DNA of 38,948 bases from Saccharofermentans sp. (GCA_024683485.1 JAIKYD010000058.1:1-38948); one strand, 5' to 3'. Counted from the stretch's first letter, positions 8,908-18,225 are shown. Notes: a model not told the origin generated them from the sequence alone. Made by a program: numbers and translations.

Positions 8908-9639
8908 CTACTCTCCTTTTATATTCAAATAACTTGAATCAATTTCCTGCAGTTCTTCCAAACTGTCTATTTCCAAAATGTCCTCTTTGTTCATGATCCT
9001 TATGCCTAAGCGAAAATCATCAGCGTGAAGGAACATCGGTATGTCATCCCAGTAAACGTCCCGTCTCTCATTCTTTTCGAATTCAAGTTCGAGGAAACCT
9101 TTCAGTTTTAAAGCATCTTCCCTGCTCCATCTCGATACACTGTAGAGCTGCCAGCCTTCATTACCGCCAGTTCTGGAACATGAAGTAACGATTCCGTCTT
9201 TTACAGTCATCACCCATTCATCAGTAGGTGCAGTAACTTCAGTGGCGTTGTAACCAGATTTCTCAAAAACCGGAGCAAGTATTCCGTTGTTATATATGAT
9301 CTGGTCAGCATCTGTGATGATGACATCGGTATCAAGAAGTTCTTTTGCAACATAAAGAGAAGATATGTTGTTGTATTTATCGTAATAAGGATTGTTGATC
9401 AGTTTGATCCCGGGGTACTTAGATAAAAGCACTTCGAACTTATCTGCAAGATAACCGGTAACGATATTTATATCTTCGATACCGTTGGCGATCAGGCCAT
9501 CGATGATTGAATCGATCATGCGCACACCATTTACGGTAATTAACGGCTTGGGTGTTGTAAATGTCAGCGGATGCATTCTGTTACCCATACCGGCAGCCAT
9601 GATAATGGCGCGTCTGACTATATGTGTCTCTTCAGCCAT
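8908..9639 (-). CDS. licC: LicC-like CTP:phosphocholine cytidylyltransferase
   Basis: 243 aa single nucleotidyltransferase domain. Visible motifs: N-terminal 'IIMAAGMGNRMHPLTFTTPK' nucleotide loop with the essential Arg and Lys, 'NNPYYDKYNNISSLY', 'ITDADQIIYNN' (metal-binding Asp) and 'VYWDDIPMF'. These match LicC enzymes that make CDP-choline from CTP and phosphocholine in the cytosol. It begins 3 nt after the stop of the fused kinase gene, with GAGG 8 nt upstream, and is coupled to the transporter downstream. The fused protein upstream carries a second, similar nucleotidyltransferase domain, so one of the two may use another substrate such as phosphoethanolamine, or serve a distinct pool. 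Confidence 0.85.
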   Translation of the reverse strand: MAEETHIVRRAIIMAAGMGNRMHPLTFTTPKPLITVNGVRMIDSIIDGLIANGIEDINIVTGYLADKFEVLLSKYPGIKLINNPYYDKYNNISSLYVAKELLDTDVIITDADQIIYNNGILAPVFEKSGYNATEVTAPTDEWVMTVKDGIVTSCSRTGGNEGWQLYSVSRWSREDALKLKGFLELEFEKNERRDVYWDDIPMFLHADDFRLGIRIMNKEDILEIDSLEELQEIDSSYLNIKGE

Positions 9640-9642
9640 CCT

Positions 9643-11397
9643 TTACGCCTCTTCCATCAATTCTTCTGCAAATCTGTAGAAATCTTTCGCATAACGGTAC
9701 TGGCGGAGCGAATACTCACCGAACTCAACACCAAGTTTGCGCTTATATTCACACCAGTTGGACCAGAGAAGTCCGCACATAGCGATATAGCAATAGATCT
9801 TTGTGCGTGTTTCCTTATCGCACCTGCCCTTAAAGTAGATATCGATCAGCCTGTCACACATATTTTTGTCGTACAGACTGTATATACAGAACATTGCGAT
9901 ATCAACGTGGGGATCCTGCATTCCTGAATACTCCCAGTCGGTAAGCTGGAGTTCCTCGCCTTTTCCGGTCTGATAGAAAAGGAAATTGTCAGGAACAGCA
10001 TCAATATGAGTCAGACAGTTATCTTTCTTAAGTCTGTCGATATATTTCTTAAGCGACAGCACGTTTGCCTTTGTTTTCTTATAATCACGGTAAACTGAGG
10101 GCGTTCCATCCCAAAGCTTCTCATAGAATTCTATCTGCCCGAAAACATCAAATGTATGAGCCACCTTGAGCTTCATGTCGTGAAAAGCCTTAAGCTTAGT
10201 CATGCACTTCTCAAGATCTTCTTCACAGTACGGATCACAGGATCTGATGCCCTCAAGATATTTGGTGATCTTAAAGCCGTTCTCAGGGTTGATATAGACC
10301 GGATCATCGCAAAGTCCGAGACCGCTTATTGTCCTGAATACCTCAGCTTCCTGGTTGCGGTTGATCAGTTTCTCTGTTCCCTCTCCGGGAATACGCATGA
10401 TATATTTATTGCCTTTTACAGTAAAGATAAATGATCTGTTGGTCATTCCCTTCTTCAGTACGTTGATATCAACAATATCCTTCTCTTTGCAGTTCAAAGC
10501 GGAAGTAATAGTAACCATGGCATCAGACTTCAAATGGTTGGAGCCTGAATCCAGTTCGCGGAGCTGCTCATAAGTATTGATCTCAACAAAATCAGAAGAT
10601 GAGACAATTCTTGCAGGAAGGATCATGCGGTCCTTGCTGAACAGGGTCTCTTCCCAGAAACAGTCGGCGTGATGCTCATTATCCATTTCCTTCAGCTGTT
10701 CACGGATTGTCACAGATTCAGGTTCAGTAACATAGGCAATACCGATCATTCGGCTGCCGTTCTCTTTATCTGAGATCTTTACAAGTTCTGTCTTACGGTT
10801 GACTCTTACTGAGGATTCCTCATCTTCAGAATCACTTACCATGTACCAGGAATAAAGCTCGGCATTACTGAAAGGATTTACTTCGCACCTGATGTCACAG
10901 GGAACGATATATGTGTTGTGAATGCGGTCTGCTACGAGAGCGAGACTGTGAAGATTGTTTTTCGCGGCATACTCATCATTAACTACAAGATCAACACCGT
11001 ATTCATCGATGAGGTATTCGAAGCTTTCCTTCATAAAACCTACAACTACCGTTATATCCTTGATTCCAACAGAAATAAGCTGTCTGATAATGCGTTCGAT
11101 AAGTATCTCGCCGTTGACTTCGAGAAGAGCCTTAGGTGTCGAAAGATTGATCGGAACCATACGCATACCGAACCCGGCAGCAAGGATTACCGCATTCTCA
11201 GGAGATCTTGCGTTGATCTCATCTATGGCTTTCTTTGTTAACTGAACATTATTATTTAAATAACCTTCAGATGTCAGGTTCTTGATCGATCTGTTTATCA
11301 CACCGAGGGAATGGCCTGTCGATTCAGACAGTATCCTCTGGTTAACATACGGTTTACTGAGCAGTGTTCGCAAAACATCCGACTCTTGAATATTCAT
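9643..11397 (-). CDS. licA: Three-domain fusion: winged helix + nucleotidyltransferase + choline kinase (LicA/LicCA-like)
   Basis: 584 aa from ATG 11397, which has GGAGAAAGG 8 nt upstream; a longer frame would start with TTG inside a terminator stem and is rejected. Residues about 1-65 look like a winged helix (MNIQESDVLRTLLSKPYVNQ..., 'INRSIKNLTSEGYL'). About 67-300 is a nucleotidyltransferase ('VILAAGFGMRMVPINLSTPK', 'VNDEYAAKNNLHSLAL', 'VPCDIRC'). About 303-584 is an aminoglycoside-phosphotransferase/choline-kinase fold with the Brenner motif 'LTHIDAVPDNFLF' and metal motif 'LTDWEYSGMQDPHVDIAMF'. The kinase makes phosphocholine with ATP; the middle domain could convert it to CDP-choline. 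Fused kinase/cytidylyltransferases (licCA) are known from treponemes. First gene of the operon; the winged helix suggests possible autoregulation, which is inference. Confidence 0.87.
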   Translation of the reverse strand: MNIQESDVLRTLLSKPYVNQRILSESTGHSLGVINRSIKNLTSEGYLNNNVQLTKKAIDEINARSPENAVILAAGFGMRMVPINLSTPKALLEVNGEILIERIIRQLISVGIKDITVVVGFMKESFEYLIDEYGVDLVVNDEYAAKNNLHSLALVADRIHNTYIVPCDIRCEVNPFSNAELYSWYMVSDSEDEESSVRVNRKTELVKISDKENGSRMIGIAYVTEPESVTIREQLKEMDNEHHADCFWEETLFSKDRMILPARIVSSSDFVEINTYEQLRELDSGSNHLKSDAMVTITSALNCKEKDIVDINVLKKGMTNRSFIFTVKGNKYIMRIPGEGTEKLINRNQEAEVFRTISGLGLCDDPVYINPENGFKITKYLEGIRSCDPYCEEDLEKCMTKLKAFHDMKLKVAHTFDVFGQIEFYEKLWDGTPSVYRDYKKTKANVLSLKKYIDRLKKDNCLTHIDAVPDNFLFYQTGKGEELQLTDWEYSGMQDPHVDIAMFCIYSLYDKNMCDRLIDIYFKGRCDKETRTKIYCYIAMCGLLWSNWCEYKRKLGVEFGEYSLRQYRYAKDFYRFAEELMEEA

Positions 11398-11434
11398 GAA
11401 CGAAGCCTTTCTCCATCTCGTGAACAACAGATTC

Positions 11435-11460
11435 AAAAAAACAGGTCTTCAACAGACCTG
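11435..11460 (-). terminator. Intrinsic terminator after licD, overlapping the 5' end of the lic transcript
   Basis: Minus-strand CAGGTCT-GTTGA-AGACCTG, a perfect 7-bp stem, followed by seven Ts. It ends the polysaccharide operon after licD (stop at 11513). It also lies exactly where a transcript from the promoter at 11466-11493 would begin, and 37 nt before the licA-type start, so it may act as an attenuator for the lic operon. Confidence 0.85.
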
Positions 11461-11465
11461 CCAAT

Positions 11466-11493
11466 ATAATACCGATAAATCAAATACTGTCAA
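11466..11493 (-). promoter_or_regulatory. Strong sigma-A-type promoter of the lic operon
   Basis: Minus-strand TTGACA (11493-11488), 16-nt spacer, TATTAT (11471-11466). The expected start is near 11459-11461, the first bases of the terminator hairpin. It is the best promoter in the gap between licD and the fused kinase gene. Confidence 0.65.
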
Positions 11494-11512
11494 GCATGAA
11501 TCGGTCTGAGGC

Positions 11513-12337
11513 TCATTTTTTAAATGCTTTGTAATAATGATGTGCGGCTCTCTGATTCTCAGGCGGCAGCTGCATGTAATCACCGTATGTATGCCGCAGC
11601 ACTTCGTCATAACACTTCGGCACCCTGAATTCATATTTTTCGAAAGGGACTTTCATGGTCTCATCGAACCACTTCCGCTGGAACATATCCTTCTCGCCCC
11701 ATGAGAGCCAGATAACACAGCCTACATACTCGCATTTATCATAATCTTTAGCTCCGCCAAGCTTCTCAAGCTTGTTCTGGAAATGGTCCTTCCCTATGAT
11801 CTTGGCAATAAGGAATACAGGAAACTTCAATATCTTCTTGATAGGCGATTTTGTAGTTTCAACGGCATAGTGCTTCCTTGTTGCCTGATAGCACCAGGAC
11901 GAGAGGTGATCTCCCTTCAGGCCGAACTTGACCGATTCATCTTTTTCCACGCCAAGCCCGTCGAAAGGATAAACATCTATAAATATCCCCATCCCTACTG
12001 ATTTCTCATTCTCCATCTCAAGAATATAACGGTCATCAGAGATACGGCTGATCATATAAGGATATTCAGGACAGGTCTGCCTGTTGAACACAGAAAGATT
12101 GGGCAGTTTATGAGATGCCAGGTATTCGAGCAATTTATCATAATCCGGTCTGGGCATCATGATATCAACATCATCATCCCAGGGAATGTAACCGTGATGG
12201 CGTACAGCTCCGATAAGCGTCCCGTATATAAGACAATAACGGAGTCCAAGCTCCTCACATACGTCAGTTACAGCTTTCAATATTTCAAGCGAGATGCTTT
12301 GTATCTCTTTCAGTGAGAGTTCTTTTCTGTCACTCAT
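11513..12337 (-). CDS. licD: LicD-family phosphocholine transferase
   Basis: 274 aa. The hallmark LicD stretch is intact: 'YCLIYGTLIGAVRHHGYIP' followed by 'WDDDVDIMMPRPDYDKL', including the Gly-Thr-Leu loop and the Asp triad of a nucleotidyltransferase-like fold. LicD enzymes move phosphocholine from CDP-choline to a sugar of a surface glycan, acting at the cytosolic face of the membrane before export. GAAGG lies 9 nt before the ATG. It is the last gene of the polysaccharide operon and is followed by a terminator, immediately before the separately promoted lic operon. Its position ties phosphocholine transfer to this polymer. The acceptor sugar cannot be read from sequence. Confidence 0.93.
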   Translation of the reverse strand: MSDRKELSLKEIQSISLEILKAVTDVCEELGLRYCLIYGTLIGAVRHHGYIPWDDDVDIMMPRPDYDKLLEYLASHKLPNLSVFNRQTCPEYPYMISRISDDRYILEMENEKSVGMGIFIDVYPFDGLGVEKDESVKFGLKGDHLSSWCYQATRKHYAVETTKSPIKKILKFPVFLIAKIIGKDHFQNKLEKLGGAKDYDKCEYVGCVIWLSWGEKDMFQRKWFDETMKVPFEKYEFRVPKCYDEVLRHTYGDYMQLPPENQRAAHHYYKAFKK

Positions 12338-12375
12338 CCAATAAAACCTTCAATAAATAATCTATATTTATGTAA

Positions 12376-13434
12376 TCACTTAAGTGATTTTGCCAGCAAT
12401 GATTTTACCTTGGTACTTGTGAATTCCCAAACCTTCTTCCAGCCGATAATAAACCCGACCAGTCCAAGAACGACCACTATCCATACCAATATAAAACTGA
12501 ACCAGCCATTACCTAACAGATATAAACAATGAACTTTCTCGACAGCACGGAAGATAACCATTTGAGCCAGATAAAGCTCAAGGCTGATCCCGCAGAGATA
12601 TTTCATGAATTTGTTGCTCAGAACATAAGACTTGACGCTAATTGCATACATTAACCAAGGCATGTACAGCAACAGGTTCTTGATCATCCAGATATCAACT
12701 CCTGCGATCTCTCCAGGGGTAAAATGCCATGCAACATCAAGCAGCACGCAAATAGCAAGCCATACCCATCTGAACTTCGATACAAAACCTGTTATCTCTT
12801 TTCTGAACACATAGACAAAACCGCCGGCCAATATCCATGGAGCGCAATACAGGATATTATGTCTGGGAGTAAAATCAGCTGTTACGAACTTATCGCTGAA
12901 GAAATACACAGAGCACAAAAGACTTATAACGATCGACACTGCCAGGGTAATGACCGTACTTATCTTATTCCTGCAAAGATAAACAAAGAACGGGAAAAGC
13001 ATATAGAAAAGGAATATAACACCCAGCGTCCACGATACACCTATTACATCCAGCTGGTTGTTCGGAAGCAGTCCGAACACCATGGTCACTTCTATTAATC
13101 CCTCAAAAACATGCTCCAGGCTTCTGTCCAGAACAATATCAAGAAGTATTAATGTAATGAAGAACGGCAGGATCTTGCTGTAACGTCTGGTGTAGAACTC
13201 TGTAAGGCTCATACTGCCGTTTTTGAACCGTTCATAATATCCGCAGAACATGCTGAATCCGCTGATCATCAGGAACAGTGCCACAAAGTGTCCCCACCCG
13301 CCGATTATGTGCGTATATACAGGATCTGTCATCTGATATTCGGTGTTAGCTTTAATATGCATCGCGATAATGCAAAAACAGGAGATAACCCTTAATCCGT
13401 CAAGGTTGTCGTAACGTTCTCTTATTGCTTCCAT
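12376..13434 (-). CDS. Acyltransferase 3 family membrane protein (glycan O-acyltransferase)
   Basis: 352 aa with about ten membrane helices. The N-terminal signature 'NLDGLRVISCFCIIAMHIKA' with the conserved His and the following 'MISGFSMFCGYYERF...YTRRYSKILPFF' place it in the Acyl_transf_3 family, which moves acetyl or other acyl groups onto exported glycans. It sits between the flippase and licD, so O-acetylation of the repeat unit is the likely role. GGTG lies about 7 nt before the ATG. Substrate and acyl group are unknown. Confidence 0.85.
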   Translation of the reverse strand: MEAIRERYDNLDGLRVISCFCIIAMHIKANTEYQMTDPVYTHIIGGWGHFVALFLMISGFSMFCGYYERFKNGSMSLTEFYTRRYSKILPFFITLILLDIVLDRSLEHVFEGLIEVTMVFGLLPNNQLDVIGVSWTLGVIFLFYMLFPFFVYLCRNKISTVITLAVSIVISLLCSVYFFSDKFVTADFTPRHNILYCAPWILAGGFVYVFRKEITGFVSKFRWVWLAICVLLDVAWHFTPGEIAGVDIWMIKNLLLYMPWLMYAISVKSYVLSNKFMKYLCGISLELYLAQMVIFRAVEKVHCLYLLGNGWFSFILVWIVVVLGLVGFIIGWKKVWEFTSTKVKSLLAKSLK

Positions 13435-13480
13435 TCACTCACACCGGCTTAATTCTGATCACATGGCACTCCCATATATC

Positions 13481-14941
13481 TTAAGACTCCTTCTTTCTGA
13501 GATGCGGAACCAGAAGTCCCCAGATATTGCGCACAGTCCTGTTCCTGGCAACAAGAAGGAAACCAAAATACGCAATAATGGAACCTGCAACTGATACTGC
13601 AAGCCTCATCCAGAATATATTAAGTCTTCTTGATAATAAGCATACCGCTACTATTAAAACGCAACCTGCAATAATAGTCAAAAGTTCTCTGACCACACCT
13701 TTAATGCGCACATGTTTAACGCCTTCCCTGCAGGAAAGCGCGAAAGTGATCAGCTCAGAGATTATCGTGGTTATGGCAGCGCCGTTTATGCCAATAAGCG
13801 GAATAAATATAAAGTTCAGAAGAACATTGGTAACCGCACTGATTATGGTCGCTTTCAGTACAACCTTCTCCTTTTTAACAGGTATAAGGACGCACTGTAC
13901 ATAAAGGAAAGCAAACAAAGCAAAGAACATCGCTATGCTTAGAAGCCTCAATGACGTGGTCGCACCAAGGAAATCCTCTCCTGAAACAAGGTAAATGACA
14001 TCGTCACTTATCATGAAAAGCCCGGTAATAACCGGAAGCATTAACAATGTAAGCGTATTAAAGACCTTTGAGAAGAGTTCGCTGATCTCTTCCTTATCTG
14101 TTTTCGAGAAAAGGACGGAGAACTTCGGAATAAGGACCAGAAGCAGCGCTGACAGCACATTCTTGATAATTACATATATCTTGACTGAAGTCGTATAAAG
14201 ACCGACATCATAATCGGTCATAAGGAATCCGAGCATTGTTGAATCCGAGTAAACATAGATCGTTACTGCTACATTTGTGGAAAAGATTACAAGTATCGGT
14301 CTTAAGTGCTTCTTCCAGTCGAACCCCGATACGATCCTGAATTTACAATACTTCTTTCGGATATAGAAATAATTAACTGCGTTGGAACCGAAGTTCGAGA
14401 AAGACATAATGGCAACATATTTATTCAGATCTTCAGGGCTCTTTACGAAAATAAACATCAGAACAAGTGATATAAACTGGAAAAGCACAGTGCGCACCGT
14501 TAACGATGCAAAATCCTCATATATATTGCATATCCAGGCACAGCCGATGGTCGTTGCAAAGATCTCGGCACTCAAGATATAGATTATCACACTGTAACTG
14601 TTGATTTTCGGAACGATGAGGACCGTAATGATAAGCAGCAGGTATGCCAATACTGTGGAAACCATATTGATCGTAAACAGTTCGCTTGCAAAACTCTGCA
14701 CTCTGCCTTTATCTTCCCTGAAAGTTGTACCTTCGCGGATTCCGTATGTCGAGATTCCCAATCCGGCAATCAGGATAAAATAGGAGATAATCGACATGCT
14801 GAAATTGTATTCGCCGATAACATCAACTCCCAGCACTCTTGAGATATAAGGAAACGTAATCAACGGAAATGCAATACCGGACACAGTCTTTATTGTGTTC
14901 CAAACGGCATTCTTCGCAATCTTTCTGTTTTGCTGACTCAT
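13481..14941 (-). CDS. wzx: Wzx-type polysaccharide flippase
   Basis: 486 aa, 12-14 hydrophobic segments. The N-terminus 'NAVWNTIKTVSGIAFPLITFPYISR' and 'IGEYNFSMSIISYFILIAGLGISTYG' is the standard opening of MOP-superfamily Wzx/RfbX transporters. These flip undecaprenyl-linked repeat units across the membrane. Gene order (glycosyltransferases, polymerase, flippase) supports a Wzx/Wzy pathway. The ribosome-binding site is weak (GGGAAAC about 10 nt upstream). Confidence 0.92.
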   Translation of the reverse strand: MSQQNRKIAKNAVWNTIKTVSGIAFPLITFPYISRVLGVDVIGEYNFSMSIISYFILIAGLGISTYGIREGTTFREDKGRVQSFASELFTINMVSTVLAYLLLIITVLIVPKINSYSVIIYILSAEIFATTIGCAWICNIYEDFASLTVRTVLFQFISLVLMFIFVKSPEDLNKYVAIMSFSNFGSNAVNYFYIRKKYCKFRIVSGFDWKKHLRPILVIFSTNVAVTIYVYSDSTMLGFLMTDYDVGLYTTSVKIYVIIKNVLSALLLVLIPKFSVLFSKTDKEEISELFSKVFNTLTLLMLPVITGLFMISDDVIYLVSGEDFLGATTSLRLLSIAMFFALFAFLYVQCVLIPVKKEKVVLKATIISAVTNVLLNFIFIPLIGINGAAITTIISELITFALSCREGVKHVRIKGVVRELLTIIAGCVLIVAVCLLSRRLNIFWMRLAVSVAGSIIAYFGFLLVARNRTVRNIWGLLVPHLRKKES

Positions 14942-14966
14942 TTACTATCTGTTTCCCTTTTGCTTA

Positions 14967-16193
14967 TCAGAGTTTTGATATCTCATCCAGCAGAACTTTA
15001 TGAATATCTTTAACTATCGAAGTAAACTGATCATTATCATCAAGATAACCTGAAGTTCTGTCAATAACCCCATCTTCACCATGGCAGCACTCAATAACAG
15101 CATCTGCGAGATTTCCAATCGTGGGGTCATCTACTGAAATAATATTCGGACTGAATGTGGACAGATCCTTTGTCATAAAGGAATTCGTTATCGTCTTTAC
15201 TCCAAATGTAGCCATCTCAAGAGGCGGATAACTCGGATGCGGAGAACACATCAGCGAGATGCCTGCTTTAGTCCCGAGCATAAGATTACCGTAATCTGCA
15301 ATCGAGAGCTTGCCTTTGCATACAAGAGTAACACCGGGAACGAGTTCAATATTCTTATGTTCAGCACCAATAGACAGGAATTCCCAGCTCTTTAACTTAT
15401 CATCCCTTGCGACAGCTTCTTTCAGCGCAGCAATTATCAGCGAAAAACAGTTCCTGCCATTAAAAGGTCTTCCGTAAATAATGATCCTGTTCTCCCTTTT
15501 AACTTCAGTAGAATTGATCAGAACCTCTTTCAGTCCGCGGTTAAGCCTTGGAGTAAAAGTATATGAATTCATGAAATTGTAGTTAAAGGTCTTAAGATAA
15601 CCGTTTAATTCATTTGAATTGATTACGGCAATTATCTTACCCGCTCTGTATGTTGACTCGGCAAGCATATATTCAGAAGACCACTTATAAAACCCCGGTT
15701 CATAATCCTGAATAAGATATATGGCCGGATGATCAACACCGTACATCATCTTCTGTTCTTTTCTAAGGGAATCAGCAAGATACATCGTAGTCCAGAAAGT
15801 GGCCAGGAATATATCGTTCTTTCTCAAATGGATAACAGGTCTCTTGCCGCCTGATGCAGTGTAATCAAAGATCTGTTTGTGATCAGAGGAATCCGAATTC
15901 ACTATCTTATAATCCGGATAGCTGTCAGCAGTCTCCTGCGTAACAGGCACATTCGTTACGATTATCCTCACGTCAAATCCGCATTCGTTTGCCAGAGCGA
16001 AAAAGAAATTAAACGCAGTGGATAAGCCCCCGTACATCCTGGACTTATCTATAGTGCTTATCAAAAGATTGATCCTGATACCATCACCATCAGACGTGAC
16101 AGCACTGCCATTCTCAAGATAAGAATAGTCTTCAATATCACATCCGTACTTTAAGCGGTTGTTGATCTTAGTCTTAAGTTCCTTCATATCCAT
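14967..16193 (-). CDS. WsaF-like GT-B glycosyltransferase
   Basis: 408 aa from ATG 16193, picked because AGGTG lies 8 nt upstream and overlaps the stop of the preceding polymerase gene; a longer frame to 16286 would overlap that gene by about 90 nt without a ribosome-binding site. 'INLLISTIDKSRMYGGLSTAFNF', 'YLIQDYEPGFYKWSSEYMLAEST', 'IIYGRPFNGRNCF' and 'MCSPHPSYPPLEMATFG' resemble WsaF, a rhamnosyltransferase of S-layer glycan synthesis, with two Rossmann domains. Cytosolic. The donor is not certain; dTDP-rhamnose is a guess from family and neighbours. Confidence 0.78.
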   Translation of the reverse strand: MDMKELKTKINNRLKYGCDIEDYSYLENGSAVTSDGDGIRINLLISTIDKSRMYGGLSTAFNFFFALANECGFDVRIIVTNVPVTQETADSYPDYKIVNSDSSDHKQIFDYTASGGKRPVIHLRKNDIFLATFWTTMYLADSLRKEQKMMYGVDHPAIYLIQDYEPGFYKWSSEYMLAESTYRAGKIIAVINSNELNGYLKTFNYNFMNSYTFTPRLNRGLKEVLINSTEVKRENRIIIYGRPFNGRNCFSLIIAALKEAVARDDKLKSWEFLSIGAEHKNIELVPGVTLVCKGKLSIADYGNLMLGTKAGISLMCSPHPSYPPLEMATFGVKTITNSFMTKDLSTFSPNIISVDDPTIGNLADAVIECCHGEDGVIDRTSGYLDDNDQFTSIVKDIHKVLLDEISKL

Positions 16194-16200
16194 AAATAAT

Positions 16201-17358
16201 TCACCTGTCCTGATTGAGCATTGACCTGTCCGGTTCATTCCTGCGCCTTGTAAACTCATGCCACAAAAGAATGATCGAACAATCATAGAAAATATTCAAA
16301 AACGAACTGTTTACAAAGTTAAATATAGCAATGATCAAAAGCCAGATAAATAAGCGGTAATTGCCGGTCTTGATCGTTTTATACATAAAGAGTGTGTAGA
16401 AGGTCAAAACTAAAACAGCGATAATAATGCCAAAACGGATGATCAGATCCAGATATCCGCTGTCAACATACATGGTATATAAACCCGAAGTTAACTGAAC
16501 ACTGTAATACTGAATATTCCTTGGGAGCAGGCTTATGCCGTGCGCGCTCAAGACTCTCATACCGAATCTGAACCTGCCGGAAAAGATCGTTTCCAGGATA
16601 GGAAACTTGGCGTAGAACAACGTAAAGAATATCGTAAGTACCGTTAACACATAATAAATCCCGCATAACAGGAACCTGACCTTCTTTCCTATTATCCAGC
16701 CTTTATCCTCGACAATGCACAATACGAGCAGGATAAGGAATAAGAACAACGACAGTTTTGTCTTCGTAAACAGGAAGATAACAATATTTGCTGAAGTTAA
16801 TACCACATACTTTCTGATCTTCTTATGTTTACGGTTATAAAGATCTATCGCGCAGTAATTGAGGAAATACCATCCGAACATCCTGTTCTGAAGACCGAGA
16901 TTATATCTTCCTGCTTCTGTAGTTACATTTGGAATAATACCTACGATCGACAATGCTGCAAGCAATAAGAGCATAAACAGCATGCTGTATTTTATCAGGC
17001 TCAAAATATAGTTTTCATCCAGATACTTGGCTGCCACAACAAGGAGCAAAGTATAAACAATAAAGAAATACGGATAGAAAACATATATGGCCATGGAAAC
17101 GACAAGAACACCCAGTACGATTACCGAATTCTTCAGGTGGTTATTGGCATTGGCTCTCAGGAGATTGGTTGCCATATGTCTTGCAAGAAAGATCAGCAGC
17201 GGCACAACCGAAGCGATGAGAAGAATGTCCGAATAGATCGTATCTATAAAACCCGGGATACTTGATCTGTCAAGAAAATACTTGACAGTAAAAAGGATAA
17301 CACTGATTGTTATCGCAATATTAGATCTCTTTATCCTCTCGAACTGCTTAAATATCAT
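16201..17358 (-). CDS. wzy: Wzy-like polysaccharide polymerase
   Basis: 385 aa, about ten membrane helices with low sequence conservation, as is normal for Wzy. 'SGRFRFGMRVLSAHG' in an external loop and 'YVDSGYLDLIIRFGIIIAVLVL' are typical of streptococcal and lactococcal capsule polymerases. Its start is 3 nt after the stop of the upstream glycosyltransferase (GGGAAG site), and the next gene follows 7 nt beyond its stop. Probable role: joins flipped repeat units outside the membrane. Assigned from topology and operon position more than from motifs. Confidence 0.75.
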   Translation of the reverse strand: MIFKQFERIKRSNIAITISVILFTVKYFLDRSSIPGFIDTIYSDILLIASVVPLLIFLARHMATNLLRANANNHLKNSVIVLGVLVVSMAIYVFYPYFFIVYTLLLVVAAKYLDENYILSLIKYSMLFMLLLLAALSIVGIIPNVTTEAGRYNLGLQNRMFGWYFLNYCAIDLYNRKHKKIRKYVVLTSANIVIFLFTKTKLSLFLFLILLVLCIVEDKGWIIGKKVRFLLCGIYYVLTVLTIFFTLFYAKFPILETIFSGRFRFGMRVLSAHGISLLPRNIQYYSVQLTSGLYTMYVDSGYLDLIIRFGIIIAVLVLTFYTLFMYKTIKTGNYRLFIWLLIIAIFNFVNSSFLNIFYDCSIILLWHEFTRRRNEPDRSMLNQDR

Positions 17359-17361
17359 CGC

Positions 17362-18225
17362 TTATCTTCCCGCATTATCCGGCTGGTCAAAGTATTTCAA
17401 ATATACAGACAGTGACTGGATCATATTCCTGAACACAAATTCCCTCCGCTCCCTGTTCGACAGTTTAAGCGAATTGGTGGATGAATCCTCTTTATGATGA
17501 ACGCAGAGCTCCGGATCAAAGACCATTTTATAATCCTTTGTTCTGCAGTACCTGCTGAGGATAGCTTCCTCAACATAAAGAAATGTCCCTTCCCTGAATG
17601 CTATCTCTTCATGTTCCACAAATGCCGGCGAGAACACCATAAACGAACCGTGAAGCGTTACATTATAAGTAATTTTATCAGGAACGGTTTTATTAGTAGT
17701 ACCGGTCCTGACCTTGCGGTTTGGCTTCAAAAGATCGTAAAGTCCGCATTTGCTGATGGCAAGCAGCATCTTATATCTGGATATCTCCTTCTTAACTTCA
17801 CGAGCACTGTGATAAGATTCCTCCATAGGATTCTGATGTCCATCATCAACCAGAGATACGATATCAGGTCCCATAACAGAAAAAGCTGTCTTATCATAAA
17901 GTTCGCGGACCCTGTCAGGAAAATCTTTCGAGACTATTATTATGTCGTTATTCGATAAGGCAATATAATCCGCATGAAGCACTTTCCTTGCATATTGGTA
18001 TCCGGTATTATTCCCGCCTGCAAATCCGAGATTCTCACTGTTTTTGATTATGTGGACACGCTCATTATCTTTGAAAGCATTCTCAACATTCTCAATGCTT
18101 CCGTTACCTGAAGCATTATCAACTACAACAACAAAAGACTTGTCATCGGTATTAAAGATCGAGTTAATGCACTCGACCGTATCTTTATCGGTTCTGTAAT
18201 GAAGGATCACATAACAAAAAACCAT
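17362..18225 (-). CDS. GT2-family glycosyltransferase (rhamnosyltransferase-like)
   Basis: 287 aa. GT-A fold with 'VVVVDNASGNGSIENV', 'NSENLGFAGGNNTGYQYA' and the metal-binding motif 'IALSNNDIII'. These are hallmarks of the WbbL/rhamnosyltransferase branch of GT2. A C-terminal 'VHHKEDSS' follows a conserved 'FREGTFLYVEEAILSRYC'. GAGGCGG site 6-7 nt upstream. It adds one sugar of the repeat unit at the cytosolic face; rhamnose is a family-based suggestion only. Confidence 0.85.
   Translation of the reverse strand: MVFCYVILHYRTDKDTVECINSIFNTDDKSFVVVVDNASGNGSIENVENAFKDNERVHIIKNSENLGFAGGNNTGYQYARKVLHADYIALSNNDIIIVSKDFPDRVRELYDKTAFSVMGPDIVSLVDDGHQNPMEESYHSAREVKKEISRYKMLLAISKCGLYDLLKPNRKVRTGTTNKTVPDKITYNVTLHGSFMVFSPAFVEHEEIAFREGTFLYVEEAILSRYCRTKDYKMVFDPELCVHHKEDSSTNSLKLSNRERREFVFRNMIQSLSVYLKYFDQPDNAGR

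Noticed and set aside
9643..11397. Phase-variable repeat in the licA-type gene, as in Haemophilus
   Set aside because: No tetranucleotide or other tandem repeat near the start; only a T7 tract outside the coding region, which belongs to the terminator.
11397..11436. Longer start (TTG at 11436) for the fused choline kinase
   Set aside because: It would lie in the T-run of the terminator hairpin and has no ribosome-binding site, while ATG 11397 has one.
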